Shown: positions 8,365-17,170 of the stretch, piece after piece
How the letters are laid out: every line of letters begins with the position of its first letter
How positions within the stretch are numbered: the stretch's first letter is position 1
Assembly: GCA_036386415.1 (NCBI GenBank)
Contig: DASVVT010000094.1
Coordinates: forward strand, 1 to 64,000
Source of the DNA: DASVVT01 sp036386415
GTDB lineage: Bacteria; Acidobacteriota; Blastocatellia; Pyrinomonadales; Pyrinomonadaceae
DNA length: 64,000 nt
Reading direction: 5' to 3'
The notes under the pieces: model-generated
Seen by the model: the letters and a program-made list of their open reading frames with translations, nothing else
Database searches by the model: none
Told to the model about the DNA's origin: nothing
Position numbers and translations under genes: made by a program

Positions 8365-9387
8365 TTACTTGATGACCGTTCCGACAATCGTGCCGGAAGG
8401 GCTCGAAAACTCGTCTTCGAGTGTGACGAAGAGGCCGAAGTCTTGCAGCGCCGTCTCCGTCTGAATCTGCGCCTCGTTGCGCTGTCCGGTGTTGACTATC
8501 TGGCCGAGACGGACGAACTTGTTATCAGGCGAGACAGCCCACACGACATAAGTCTTTCCAGCCGGCGCATCCTTCAATTCATGGAAGCGCATCTTGATGG
8601 TCGTCGGGCCGTCGTTGCGCGGCTCAAGATAGACGTTGGCGCGCGATCCTGTCAGCGCTCCCGTGAAGTTAATCTTCATCTCGGTATCCGTGCCGCGACG
8701 GAATCCCGGAATGCCGAGCATCGGTGCGGTATAGGCAGGCGTTGCGCCCGTAGTCGAGGTGGCCGCGACACGCTCGCCGACCGCCGCTCCGTCTCTCTCC
8801 CCGCTGCTTCCCATCGGGACGACTGCGTAACCGTTCGGCACGGCGCTGCGAAGCACCACCTGCGTCTGCGGCGTGAAGCTCGTCAGGTTAGCGTCGGGCG
8901 AAAGCACGAGCATGAACTTGTTGAGCGGCGTCGTCGTAGAGAGCGTGGCCGCGCCGTTGTTGACGGCCACGGGGCCAAGCAGCGTCGCCTTACCGGTCGG
9001 ATCAACCGCATAAAGATTGAAGCTGTTAACATCGCCGGTCAAACCCGTCAGGTTCAAGTTGACCATCGTGTTATCGCCATGACGCATCACACGGGCTGTG
9101 CCCTGTGCGCCAGGAATGATGGTCGTCGGTTGGAGGGTGACCGTGACCTCTTTATCCGCCGGATACTCTATAACAGTCCAGGAGCCATCAGGGTTCTGTA
9201 CGGCCTGGGTGGTCTGTGTTGTTTTGGTTGTCGTCGCCGTCGGATCGCTCGGCGTGGTCGTGGTCTGTTCAGTGGTCGTCGTGGTCGTCGTGGTCGTCGG
9301 TTGTTGCGTCTCCTGTGCCAGGGTCAGACCCGCCGTGGCAAAGGAAAGCGCGATGCTACCGAGAAGGCAGAGCAAACGTTTACTCAT
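8365..9387 (-). CDS. Exported Thr-rich protein with two related beta domains
   Basis: 340 aa. The start is the ATG at 9385-9387, which has a near-perfect AAGGAGGAG upstream. Signal peptide MSKRLLCLLGSIALSF.. cleaved near TLAQE, followed by a Thr/Gln-rich low-complexity linker (about residues 28-65) of the kind that spans peptidoglycan. Two similar domains follow, about 80-205 and 245-335, each with a MxxxLxxL strand, a Y-V/N-L-YAV strand and an LGxxxxNxGxA turn, suggesting an internal duplication. The domains faintly resemble the C-terminal halves of anti-sigma-K-type or fasciclin-like exported proteins; I do not recognise the family with confidence. Probably a cell-surface structural protein. 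Confidence 0.8.
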   Translation of the reverse strand: MSKRLLCLLGSIALSFATAGLTLAQETQQPTTTTTTTTTEQTTTTPSDPTATTTKTTQTTQAVQNPDGSWTVIEYPADKEVTVTLQPTTIIPGAQGTARVMRHGDNTMVNLNLTGLTGDVNSFNLYAVDPTGKATLLGPVAVNNGAATLSTTTPLNKFMLVLSPDANLTSFTPQTQVVLRSAVPNGYAVVPMGSSGERDGAAVGERVAATSTTGATPAYTAPMLGIPGFRRGTDTEMKINFTGALTGSRANVYLEPRNDGPTTIKMRFHELKDAPAGKTYVVWAVSPDNKFVRLGQIVNTGQRNEAQIQTETALQDFGLFVTLEDEFSSPSGTIVGTVIK

Positions 9388-9658
9388 CAGTATCTTCTCC
9401 TCCTTATGATTTATCATTTGATCGCTGACTGAGGGAAAACTAAAGAAAATCGAACAAATGAAGACGCGCAACATGCATGCCGCGCGTGGGAAACGTTTAG
9501 TTCAATTATTTCAGCAGATAGGGAATTGGATCAGCGGGCGAAAGCGAAAGATTACAGTACAGCGGTGTACGGCAACCCGCCAGACAGTGAACAGTAGGGC
9601 ACGGTCGAAGGAGAGATCATCTAATAGCAGATAGCGGACTCGAAGAAGGCATGCGACC

Positions 9659-9730
9659 GATCCACGAAGCAACACGAAAGAGCCACTCTGTTCATCTCAT
9701 TTCGTGTCGCTTCGTGTTGCTTCGTGGATC
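9659..9730. repeat. Intergenic palindrome, TTCGTGNNGC decamer family, copy 1
   Basis: A perfect 20-bp inverted repeat (9659-9678 and 9711-9730) ending in GATCCACGAA/TTCGTGGATC. The right arm is three 10-nt units starting TTCGTG. A second copy is at 18875-18949; both are followed by GTCTC. It lies in a 380-nt gene-free gap (9388-9770) that otherwise shows nothing recognisable. Confidence 0.85.
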
Positions 9731-9770
9731 GTCTCCGTCCTCTTTCGATTGCAACTCGAGCTTGATTCGT

Positions 9771-11888
9771 TTAATAGCTGTAGAGTTCCGTGATCGCCTT
9801 TAGGACATCTTCGACCTGCGGGAGGATGGCATCCTCTAGCTGCGGAGCGTAGGCGACGAAGGTGTCAAGCGCGGCGACGCGGCGGACGGGCGCGTCGAGG
9901 TATTCGAACAGCTCATCGCTGATGCGCGCGCCGATCTCCGCGCCGTAGCCGAAGGAGAGAGAATCTTCATGAGCGACCAGTATTTTGCCGGTCTTCTTCA
10001 CGGTGCGAGTGATCATCTCCCAGTCGTAGGGCACGAGCGTGCGCAGGTCTATCACCTCCACGTTGATGCCCTGCTGCTCGGCCTGACGGGCTGCGACCAG
10101 TGAGCGCTGCACGAGCGCGCCGTAGGTGATGATGGAGAGGTCTGTGCCCTCGCGCACGGTCTTGGCTTTCCCGAAGGGAATCATAAAATCGTCTGAAGGA
10201 TACTGCGACTTGTTATACGCCTGACGGTAGAGATGCTTGTGCTCAAGAAAGAGCACCGGATCGTCCGAGCGGATCGCGGTGCGCAGGAGACCGTTGGCGT
10301 CGAGCGCCGTCGCGGGATAGGCGACGCGCAGACCCGGCGTATGCGTGAAGATGGTCGAGCCACTTTGCGAGTGATAGATCGCGCCGCCCTTCAAGTAGCC
10401 TCCGACGGGCACGCGCAGGACGACCGGCGCTTTGAAGTCGTTTGCCGAGCGCCAGCGCATGAGCGCCAGTTCGTTCCTGATCTGGTGATAGGCAGGCCAG
10501 ATATAATCGAAGAACTGAATCTCGACCACGGGCTTTAGGCCACGGGTCGCCATGCCGATAGCGCGCCCGACGATGTTGGCCTCGGCGAGCGGCGAGTTGA
10601 AGACGCGCGCCGCCCCGAATTTGCGCTGCAAGTTGGCCGTCACTTTAAAGACGCCGCCCTTGCCCTTCACCTTATCCAGGTTCTCCTCGCGCGAGCAATC
10701 GGCCACATCTTCGCCGAAGACGATGATTCGAGGGTCGCGCGCCATCTCCGTGTGCAGGCAGCGATTGATGAGATCGACCATCGTGCCCGCGTTGCCGGAA
10801 AGCTCCGCTCCCTCTTCCGTGTCGAACTCTTGAGAAGTCGGGTCAACTTCGGGCGAGAAGACGAAATGCGTCGCCGTCTCAGGCGCAGGCTGCGGGCTGG
10901 CGAGCGCCTTATCCGTCGCTTCGTTGACTTCAAGGTCTACCGCGTCTTTAAGCTCCTGTAGCTCTTCCTGTGTGACGAACCCTTCTTCGATGAGCAGCGC
11001 GCCGAAACGCTTGACGGGGTCGCGCTCGGCGTCTGATGTCCTCTCTTCGTCCGGGCGGTAGAGCTTCTCATCATCGGACAATGAATGAGAGTAAGGGCGT
11101 ATCACCTTCGCGTGAACGAGCGCCGCGCCACGGCGCTCGCGGCAATGCTCGACGGCGCGACGCATCGTCTCAAGCGATTCAACCGGGTCTGTACCATCGC
11201 AGCGCTGTATGTAGAGGTTCGGAAACCCTTCGACCAGCTTCGAGACATCGCCGCCTGCGGTCTGCACTTCGACCGGAACGCTGATCGCATAACCGTTGTC
11301 TTCAATGAGAAACAGCACGGGCAGCTTCAGGTTGCAGGCCGTGTTGAGGGCTTCCCAAAACTCGCCCTCGCTCGTCGTGCCGTCGCCCGACGAGACGTAA
11401 ACAACTTCGTCGCCTTTGAAGCCTTCGACCTTCTCTTTGATCTCTTCAAGCAGCGCGGCGCGATAACTGGCTTCGGCGCACCCGACGGCCTGTAGAAACT
11501 GCGTGCCCGTCGGCGAAGATTGCGAGACGATGTTGAGCCCTTTGTGCCCCCAGTGCGAAGGCATCTGGCGGCCATGCGAGTTCGGATCGGCTTCCGCGCC
11601 GACCGCCGAAAGAAGCTGCTCAAGGGGCGTCATGCCGAGTTGCAGGCAGAGAGCGCGGTCGCGGTAGTAAGGGTAGAACCAGTCGTAGGCAGGCTTTAAA
11701 GCGATCCCCGCCGCCACGAGCACGGCTTCGTGACCCGCGCCGCTGATCTGGAAAAATATCTTGTTCTGACCCTTGAGCTGTATCTCTTTATCATCAATGC
11801 GCCGCGACATGTACATCGTACGGTAGATTGAGATCATCTGGTCGCGATCCAGACCTCTATACTCACGCGCCTTCATTTCGGTCGCCAT
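9771..11888 (-). CDS. 2-oxoacid dehydrogenase E1, fused alpha and beta subunits
   Basis: 705 aa with AGGAG upstream of the ATG. Residues 1-330 are the E1-alpha fold with the thiamine diphosphate motif starting GDG at 168-170 and ending N198 (SSGDGTTSEGEFWEALN..IEDNGY). After a linker, residues 365-705 are the E1-beta transketolase-like domain (FGEDVADCSREENL, FNSPLAEANIVGRAIGMA, and the C-terminal LVAHEDSLSFGYGAEI). It decarboxylates pyruvate or branched-chain 2-oxoacids and passes the acyl group to E2 lipoate. Single-chain alpha-beta fusions are known in Acidobacteriota and Bacteroidetes; branched-chain versus pyruvate specificity cannot be told here. No E2 or E3 gene is in the window; an acyl-CoA dehydrogenase two kilobases upstream fits branched-chain catabolism. 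Confidence 0.92.
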   Translation of the reverse strand: MATEMKAREYRGLDRDQMISIYRTMYMSRRIDDKEIQLKGQNKIFFQISGAGHEAVLVAAGIALKPAYDWFYPYYRDRALCLQLGMTPLEQLLSAVGAEADPNSHGRQMPSHWGHKGLNIVSQSSPTGTQFLQAVGCAEASYRAALLEEIKEKVEGFKGDEVVYVSSGDGTTSEGEFWEALNTACNLKLPVLFLIEDNGYAISVPVEVQTAGGDVSKLVEGFPNLYIQRCDGTDPVESLETMRRAVEHCRERRGAALVHAKVIRPYSHSLSDDEKLYRPDEERTSDAERDPVKRFGALLIEEGFVTQEELQELKDAVDLEVNEATDKALASPQPAPETATHFVFSPEVDPTSQEFDTEEGAELSGNAGTMVDLINRCLHTEMARDPRIIVFGEDVADCSREENLDKVKGKGGVFKVTANLQRKFGAARVFNSPLAEANIVGRAIGMATRGLKPVVEIQFFDYIWPAYHQIRNELALMRWRSANDFKAPVVLRVPVGGYLKGGAIYHSQSGSTIFTHTPGLRVAYPATALDANGLLRTAIRSDDPVLFLEHKHLYRQAYNKSQYPSDDFMIPFGKAKTVREGTDLSIITYGALVQRSLVAARQAEQQGINVEVIDLRTLVPYDWEMITRTVKKTGKILVAHEDSLSFGYGAEIGARISDELFEYLDAPVRRVAALDTFVAYAPQLEDAILPQVEDVLKAITELYSY

Positions 11889-11948
11889 CTCGTCACGTCT
11901 CCTGAGTGGTACTACTCTGGTGTTAATCGTCGTACTCCGTTGAAGATG

Positions 11949-12192
11949 TTATGAAAAAATCTTCGCTATTAACTCATCACGGCTAATTCCGAAGTGTTCT
12001 GCAACATCAACTAAAATGGCTGCAAGAGTACCAATTCGTAAGGGATCATGTCGCGGAATAGTAATGTGATGCTCACCCCCCCTTTGTCGTTGTCAGACGC
12101 ATGTGGCTGCCTGTTCGACGTGTGACTTGATACCCGAAATGCTTGAGAGCTTTCGCAAGCTCATCGCCTGATACGTCGCGCGGTAGCCTCAT
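11949..12192 (-). pseudogene. hicA: HicA-type toxin, frame broken at a G7 tract
   Basis: The ATG at 12190-12192 overlaps the hicB stop by 4 nt. The first frame gives MRLPRDVSGDELAKALKHFG followed by YQVTRRTGSHMRLTTTKGG, the canonical HicA double-stranded-RNA-binding-like start with its GSHxR motif (catalytic His). At the run of seven G (plus C7 at about 12086-12092) the frame is lost; another frame continues with EHHITIPRHDPLRIG and AEHFGISRDELIAKIFS, the expected HicA C-terminus, stopping at 11949. Five or eight G would restore one 81-82 aa protein. So it is a broken toxin, a phase-variable one, or a sequencing error in a homopolymer. Confidence 0.85.
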
Positions 12193-12395
12193 GTGGCTAT
12201 CACTTCTTCGCGCACGAAGTGAAGACGAATAAGACGGGGGGCTTGTTCATCGTCGAAGTGACAGCGCACGGCATCACGAACCTGCTCTCTCAGATTATCC
12301 AGATCGTCCGCCTCAGTAAAGATCGACGCTCCCAGGGCGCGAGCCGTGTAGCCGCCTTCCGGCGCGTCTTCTACTAGAAAGATCAACTCATCCAT
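12189..12395 (-). CDS. hicB: HicB-like antitoxin
   Basis: 68 aa. The pattern DELIFLVEDAPEGGYTARAL followed by GASIFTEADDLDNLREQVRD is the short HicB fold (partial RNase-H-like, DUF1902-type) without a C-terminal DNA-binding helix. It is upstream of hicA with ATGA overlap, so translation is coupled. In the family, HicB neutralises the HicA mRNA interferase. Homologues of this size are sometimes mislabelled as a 2-oxoisovalerate dehydrogenase beta subunit in databases; the true E1 gene is next door, and this protein has no similarity to it. If hicA is dead, this is an orphan antitoxin. Confidence 0.85.
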   Translation of the reverse strand: MDELIFLVEDAPEGGYTARALGASIFTEADDLDNLREQVRDAVRCHFDDEQAPRLIRLHFVREEVIAT

Positions 12396-12419
12396 AATCT
12401 TCCTTATTCACCTGGCCGT

Positions 12420-12740
12420 CTAACCTTCGTACTCCGTTGAAAGTGTCATTCTATAATCTTCAGCCATCGATGGATGATTGTGCGCTTCGGCCATCTCGAT
12501 GCCGCGCTCGTAAGCCTGCCGCGCCTCCTCACGCCGACCCACTTTCTCATACGCACGAGCGAGCATCCCGTAGGCCGCGCCCTCGTCGTCCGCGCGTGCT
12601 AGATAATCTTTGAGAGCGGTGATGGCTTCGTCGTACCGTTCCGCTTTCAGATATTCATTCGCCAGCCCGAAGCAGACCATCGTATTTTCGGGGTCGGACT
12701 CAAGCATCTGTTTGAAAGTGTCTATGCGTGAAGCAGCCAT
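12420..12740 (-). CDS. Small TPR protein
   Basis: 106 aa, made of about three tetratricopeptide units: DPENTMVCFGLANEYLKAER, EGAAYGMLARAYEKVGRREE and an N-terminal helix pair. No signal peptide, so likely a cytoplasmic scaffold. It lies 33 nt downstream of the acyl-CoA dehydrogenase and 24 nt upstream of hicB on the same strand; co-transcription is likely but the functional link is unknown. Confidence 0.8.
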   Translation of the reverse strand: MAASRIDTFKQMLESDPENTMVCFGLANEYLKAERYDEAITALKDYLARADDEGAAYGMLARAYEKVGRREEARQAYERGIEMAEAHNHPSMAEDYRMTLSTEYEG

Positions 12741-12773
12741 CTTTATACTCTCAGATTTTGCTGACGGTCGAGA

Positions 12774-13955
12774 CTACTTGCCGCTGATGATGAGCTTGGC
12801 AATCGTCTGCAATTGCATGTTTGAAGTGCCTTCGTAGATCGCGCCGATCTTGGAGTCGCGCCAGAATTTCTCGACCGGGTAATCTTTGACGTAGCCGTAG
12901 CCGCCATAAAGCTCAATCGCTTTGGAGCTGACGCGCTCTGCGACGCGCGATGAAAAGAGCTTCGCCATCGCCGCCTCTTTGACGAAGGGGCGTCCCATGT
13001 CCTTGAGGCGCGCGGCGTTGTAGACCATCAGGCGCGCCGCCTCCAATTCCGTCGCCATGTCTGCGAGCTGAAATTGCACGCCCTGAAATTCGTTGATCGA
13101 TTTGCCGAACTGCTGGCGCTCCGTGGTGTACGCGAGCGCCGCTTCGAGCGCGCCGCGCGCAATCCCGATCATCTGCGCGCCGATGCCGATCCGGCCTTCG
13201 TTCAGGGTCTCGATGGAGACCTTGTAGCCTTTGCCCACCTCGCCCAGCACATTCTCTTTCGGCACGCGGCAGTCTTCCAGGATCAGCTCCGTGGTCGAAG
13301 AGGCGCGGATGCCGAGCTTGTTCTCCTTCTTGCCGACCGAGAACCCTTCGAAACCTTTTTCGACGATGAAGGCCGTGATGCCCCGATAGCCCGCTTCAGG
13401 GTTGATGTTGGCGAAGACGATGAAGATTTCCGCCTCCAGCCCGTTGGTGATCCAGAGCTTGCGGCCATTGATGACGTAGTGATCGTCCGCCTCGCGTGCG
13501 CGCGTCGCCATGGCGAAAGCGTCCGAGCCCGACCCGGCCTCGCTCAAAGCGTAAGCGCCGACGCGTCCGCTCGCCAACTGCTGTAGATATTTTTTCTTCT
13601 GCTCCTCGTTTCCCCAGCGCAAGATGGCATTATTGACGAGCGTGTTCTGGACATCGACGAAGACGCCGACCGAGGCGTCTACGCGCGAGAGCTCTTCGAC
13701 GGCGATGATGGCCGTGAAGAAGTTTGCGCCCGCGCCGCCGTATTCATCCGGGGTCTCGATGCCCATCAGCCCCAGATCGAAACATTGCTGGATGAGCGCG
13801 GGATCGAGTTTACCCTTCTCGTCCATCGCTTCGACGCGCGGGCGCAGCTCGCCTTCTGCAAATTCGCGCACGCTTGAGCGGAACATCTCTTCATCCTCGG
13901 ACAGAAGCGTCAACGCGTGCCCGGCCTGCTGTTGTTCAGTTGCGGTTCGACTCAT
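12774..13955 (-). CDS. Acyl-CoA dehydrogenase
   Basis: 393 aa from the ATG at 13953-13955; an in-frame GTG four codons upstream is the alternative. Full-length FAD-dependent acyl-CoA dehydrogenase: N-terminal helical domain (EEMFRSSVREFAEGELRP), central beta domain (YALSEAGSGSDAF, WITNG), C-terminal helical domain (QFGKSINEFQGVQFQLADM). The catalytic glutamate is in IGAIYEGTSNMQLQ near the C-terminus, the position used by short-chain/branched acyl-CoA dehydrogenases. It oxidises acyl-CoA to trans-2-enoyl-CoA and passes electrons to ETF. Its closeness to the fused E1 gene suggests branched-chain amino acid or fatty acid catabolism. Confidence 0.93.
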   Translation of the reverse strand: MSRTATEQQQAGHALTLLSEDEEMFRSSVREFAEGELRPRVEAMDEKGKLDPALIQQCFDLGLMGIETPDEYGGAGANFFTAIIAVEELSRVDASVGVFVDVQNTLVNNAILRWGNEEQKKKYLQQLASGRVGAYALSEAGSGSDAFAMATRAREADDHYVINGRKLWITNGLEAEIFIVFANINPEAGYRGITAFIVEKGFEGFSVGKKENKLGIRASSTTELILEDCRVPKENVLGEVGKGYKVSIETLNEGRIGIGAQMIGIARGALEAALAYTTERQQFGKSINEFQGVQFQLADMATELEAARLMVYNAARLKDMGRPFVKEAAMAKLFSSRVAERVSSKAIELYGGYGYVKDYPVEKFWRDSKIGAIYEGTSNMQLQTIAKLIISGK

Positions 13956-14010
13956 CTCTAGTCTCACTCATGGAATAGTATTTGCGGGTTTGATCGCCTA
14001 GCATCATAAT

Positions 14011-14083
14011 CAAGGCAAAAGTAAAAAGGCAAAAGGAAAAGGGGGTTATCGCTGCGGCATGTAGCCTTTTTCTTTTTACTTTT
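14011..14083. repeat. Intergenic palindrome, GGCAAAA heptamer family, copy 1
   Basis: GGCAAAA, GTAAAAA, GGCAAAA, GGAAAAG units in the left arm face CCTTTTTCTTTTTACTTTT on the right; AAAAGTAAAAAG (14017-14028) pairs perfectly with 14072-14083. Copy 2 is at 55174-55268. Confidence 0.75.
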
Positions 14084-14168
14084 CGTTGATTGTGCCGTAT
14101 CTTGCTTCGTTCTTACTTGGTCGCAACTGTTTTGAAACTATCTCTGAGGTCAAATCTCAGTCTGTGTA

Positions 14169-15275
14169 ATGAGCCGAAACCCTGATCAAAAAAGTCGGAC
14201 TAAAAGATTCACACCTGTCGGAATTATCTTCGCCGTCCTGGGACTTTTGCTCTTCGCCTACTTCGTCAAGCGCGCCGGGGTGTCGGAGATCATAGCGGGT
14301 ATTAAGCGGCTCGGCGCGGGCTTTCTGCTGGTTCTCTTAATCTCCGGCCTGCGGCCTGTGGTGCGTATCCTGGCATGGATGCGTTCGCTTGAGGGGGAGC
14401 ACCAGTTGCGCTTTCGCGATGCTTTCAAGGCTTACCTGGTGGGCGATGCGCTGGGCACGCTGTTGCCGCTCGGCCTCATCGTGAGCGAGCCGACGAAGGC
14501 TGCGCTCGTGCGCAAGCGCGTCCCGCTCGTCGCGGGACTCTCGGCGCTGGCGGTCGAGAATCTTTTCTATAGCCTCTCGGTTGCGCTCTTTATCTTTGCG
14601 GGCACGGTGGCGCTTCTCTTAAGCTTTCAGCTTCCAAAGCCCCTGCGCCTGGCGAGCATCGGCGCGCTCTCGGTCATTCTGGCAGTCATCCCGCTCGCCT
14701 ATTTCGTCATTCGCAAGCAGTGGAAATTTGTGAGCGGCGCGCTCGAATACCTGTACGGGCGGGGGCTGGGGCGCAAGCTTCTGGAGACGCGGCGCGAGCG
14801 CGTGCGCTCGATTGAAGATCGCATCTACGGCTTCTACGCGGGCAACCGTTCGCGCTTCCTCCCGATCCTGCTCCTGGAAGCCTGCTTTCACCTGGCGGGC
14901 GTCGCCGAGGTCTACGTGACGCTCTATTTTATCAGCGACGTGCCGCCCACCCTGCTCACGGCTTTCGTGCTCGAATCCATCAATCGCATCATCAACGTCG
15001 TCTTCAAGTTCGTACCGATGCGCGTCGGGGTGGACGAAGCGGGCACGGGGATGCTGACGAAAGTTTTGCAACTGGGCACGGCGAGCGGCGTCACATTGGC
15101 GATCATACGCAAAGCGCGCGTTATCTTCTGGGCTGCGCTCGGCATCGCCTTTCTCATCCGGCGCGGGCTCTCTTTGCGCGCCGTCGCCGAAGACACGCAA
15201 CAGGCTTTGGCCGCCGAAGTAGAGGCCGAGCGAGGGGGCGCCGCTTCCATCCTGCCCGCAGGCGAATCGCAGTAA
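14169..15275 (+). CDS. Lysylphosphatidylglycerol synthase transmembrane-like (UPF0104) membrane protein
   Basis: 368 aa, ATG start. Eight or so membrane segments (FAVLGLLLFAYFVKRAGVSE, FLLVLLISGLRPVVRIL, YSLSVALFIFAGTVALLL, ASIGALSVILAVIPLAYFVI and others) and the family features of the AglD/MprF-like integral membrane domain (a conserved E..RG/K region and a GVDEAG-type loop near residue 292). Related domains act as flippases or in lipid modification and cell-envelope glycosylation. It is followed 90 nt later by a GT39-type glycosyltransferase on the same strand, so a role in lipid-linked sugar or envelope lipid handling is inferred. Confidence 0.85.
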   Translation: MSRNPDQKSRTKRFTPVGIIFAVLGLLLFAYFVKRAGVSEIIAGIKRLGAGFLLVLLISGLRPVVRILAWMRSLEGEHQLRFRDAFKAYLVGDALGTLLPLGLIVSEPTKAALVRKRVPLVAGLSALAVENLFYSLSVALFIFAGTVALLLSFQLPKPLRLASIGALSVILAVIPLAYFVIRKQWKFVSGALEYLYGRGLGRKLLETRRERVRSIEDRIYGFYAGNRSRFLPILLLEACFHLAGVAEVYVTLYFISDVPPTLLTAFVLESINRIINVVFKFVPMRVGVDEAGTGMLTKVLQLGTASGVTLAIIRKARVIFWAALGIAFLIRRGLSLRAVAEDTQQALAAEVEAERGGAASILPAGESQ

Positions 15276-15367
15276 AATCAAGAGAAAGGGATAATCGATA
15301 AGCGGATGGCGTAAGATGAATCGCAGAAGATTTTCCTGTCCGGCTTCCCCTTATCGGATGAAGTTTT

Positions 15368-17041
15368 TTGGCACGTCCTGTCGAAGCAAACCCCATTGAT
15401 GCGAGTGGCGCTGGTTCGGATTCTTCCGGCGTCGCGCGCTCTGCTCTCTCACGGACGCACGATCTTGAAGTCGTCGTCATACTCGCCATCCTGGTGCTTT
15501 TCGGCCTCGGCCTGCGCTTAAAGGGCGTCTCAAGCATAGGCTTCGCGGAGGACGAGGCCAACAAGATAGACGCCGTGCGCTCTTACAAGCAGGGCGACAT
15601 CCATCCTAACGCAGAGCATCCGATGTTGATGAAGTCGCTGATGTACGTCTCGATGCGCGTGGCCGAAACGTGGAACGCCGCCAGCGCGAGTAAGATCAGC
15701 GATGAAGCGGCGCTCAGGTTTCCAAACATTCTCTTCGGCGCGCTCGCGGTCGTGCCGCTCTATCTCTTAACCGCAGCTCTCTTTGACCGCCGCACGGGGC
15801 TCTGGGCTGCCGCGCTCTGGGCCTTCGGCCTCAACGCCATCACGTATAACCGTATCGCCAAGGAAGACACGCTGCTCGTCTTCTTCATGCTCTTCGGCTT
15901 CTATTTTTACCTGCGCGGCAAGCAGACGAGCGGGTTTGAGAGTAAGCGCAAACGACGGTCTTACATCTTGAGCGGCGCATCCTGGGGACTCATGATGGCG
16001 TCGAAATATTTTCCGCACTACTTCGGACTCAACGCGCTCTATCATTACCTGTATAAGATGCGCAAGCCAGCGCCGGATGAGCCGCACCAGGGAGTGCCGG
16101 GCATCTATTACATCATGGTCGCGGTCGTCTTCCTCATCGCCAACCCGGCAGTGCTCCTGCCGCAGACGTGGCAGTATCTGAACGCCTACACGAGCGAGCA
16201 GTTACTTTCGCACCACGGCTATCTGATGGCCGGTCATCTTTACAAGAACAATCCATCGAGCACGCCCTTCTGGGGCACGCCCTTCTATTTCTACGCGCTT
16301 TTTCTCGCCGTCAAAGTGCCGCTGCCTGTGATCGTTGCCTTTCTCGTCGGCCTCTTCGAGAACGTGCGGCGCTGGCGGCATCCCGGCCACGGTTTTCTGC
16401 TTCTGATGTTCCTGCTCTGGATCATCCCCTACTCGTTCTTCGGCGCGAAGTGGCTGCGCTACACGCTCTCGCTCATGCCCTTCGTCTACATGATCGCAGC
16501 CGTCGGCATAGTCCAGCTCATACGCTTGCTAGCTTCACTCTTCAAAGCGATGGGCGCGCATGGTTCCGAGCTGAGTGCGACCGCCACCGCCCTCATCCTC
16601 TTCATCGCGCTCCCGGCAGGGACGGCCTACGCGAGCGCGCCGCATTACGCCGCCTACACGAACGCGCTCGGCGGAGGCCGCGTCGGCTACTACTTCCCGC
16701 ACGACGAATTCTATGACGACGGCCTGCGCGAAGCGATTCGCTTCGTCTGCGAGAATGCACCCGCCGGAGCGACCATCGCGCACGAGACGCCCGGCGCGGC
16801 TCGCTACTACCTGGAGAAGTACAATCGCACAGACCTCGAATCGCGCGTCCTCTCGGCGGCGGATTTCTATCTTGAGGATGAGTTGAAGAAGCCCGCCTAC
16901 ATCATCGTCCAGAGTGGGCGAACCTATTTCGAGAATCAGGACAAGCTCAGAGAGGTACGCGCGACATTGCCGAAGGTCTATGAAGTGAAGGTTGAAGGTG
17001 TGAGCGCCGCCGAAGTTTATGCCACGCAGCAAAGTCGATAA
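15368..17041 (+). CDS. GT39-type (PMT/ArnT-like) membrane glycosyltransferase
   Basis: 557 aa from a TTG; the frame opens only after a TGA at 15359, so the start must lie at 15368 or a little downstream. A long N-terminal extension precedes the first membrane helix (LEVVVILAILVLFGLGLRL). The first periplasmic loop has the acidic pair typical of GT-C enzymes (GFAEDEANKID) and AEHPMLMKSL. About ten further helices and a soluble C-terminal domain (EAIRFVCENAPAGATIAHET) follow. These enzymes move a sugar from a polyprenyl-phosphate donor to protein or lipid on the outer face of the inner membrane. The acceptor is unknown. Confidence 0.88.
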   Translation: MARPVEANPIDASGAGSDSSGVARSALSRTHDLEVVVILAILVLFGLGLRLKGVSSIGFAEDEANKIDAVRSYKQGDIHPNAEHPMLMKSLMYVSMRVAETWNAASASKISDEAALRFPNILFGALAVVPLYLLTAALFDRRTGLWAAALWAFGLNAITYNRIAKEDTLLVFFMLFGFYFYLRGKQTSGFESKRKRRSYILSGASWGLMMASKYFPHYFGLNALYHYLYKMRKPAPDEPHQGVPGIYYIMVAVVFLIANPAVLLPQTWQYLNAYTSEQLLSHHGYLMAGHLYKNNPSSTPFWGTPFYFYALFLAVKVPLPVIVAFLVGLFENVRRWRHPGHGFLLLMFLLWIIPYSFFGAKWLRYTLSLMPFVYMIAAVGIVQLIRLLASLFKAMGAHGSELSATATALILFIALPAGTAYASAPHYAAYTNALGGGRVGYYFPHDEFYDDGLREAIRFVCENAPAGATIAHETPGAARYYLEKYNRTDLESRVLSAADFYLEDELKKPAYIIVQSGRTYFENQDKLREVRATLPKVYEVKVEGVSAAEVYATQQSR

Positions 17042-17170
17042 CACTCATTCAACGCGGACGCTTCAATAGCATCTCTTTTATCGTTGCCTTCTCCGGTCTG
17101 CTAGAATATTGCTCGTTCGGCACAGGTGCTTCCTCCAGCGTTTAAATCTCTATTCACTGAGCATAATAAA

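Noticed and set aside
8443..9432. 329-codon open frame on the plus strand opposite the Thr-rich gene
   Set aside because: It is the shadow of the minus-strand gene: no family pattern, Arg/His-rich composition typical of antisense GC-rich frames, and the minus gene has a signal peptide and strong Shine-Dalgarno.
11949..12395. Reading the small HicB-like gene as an E1 dehydrogenase subunit
   Set aside because: The true E1 alpha-beta fusion is the neighbour; the 68-aa protein has the HicB pattern and no E1 motif.
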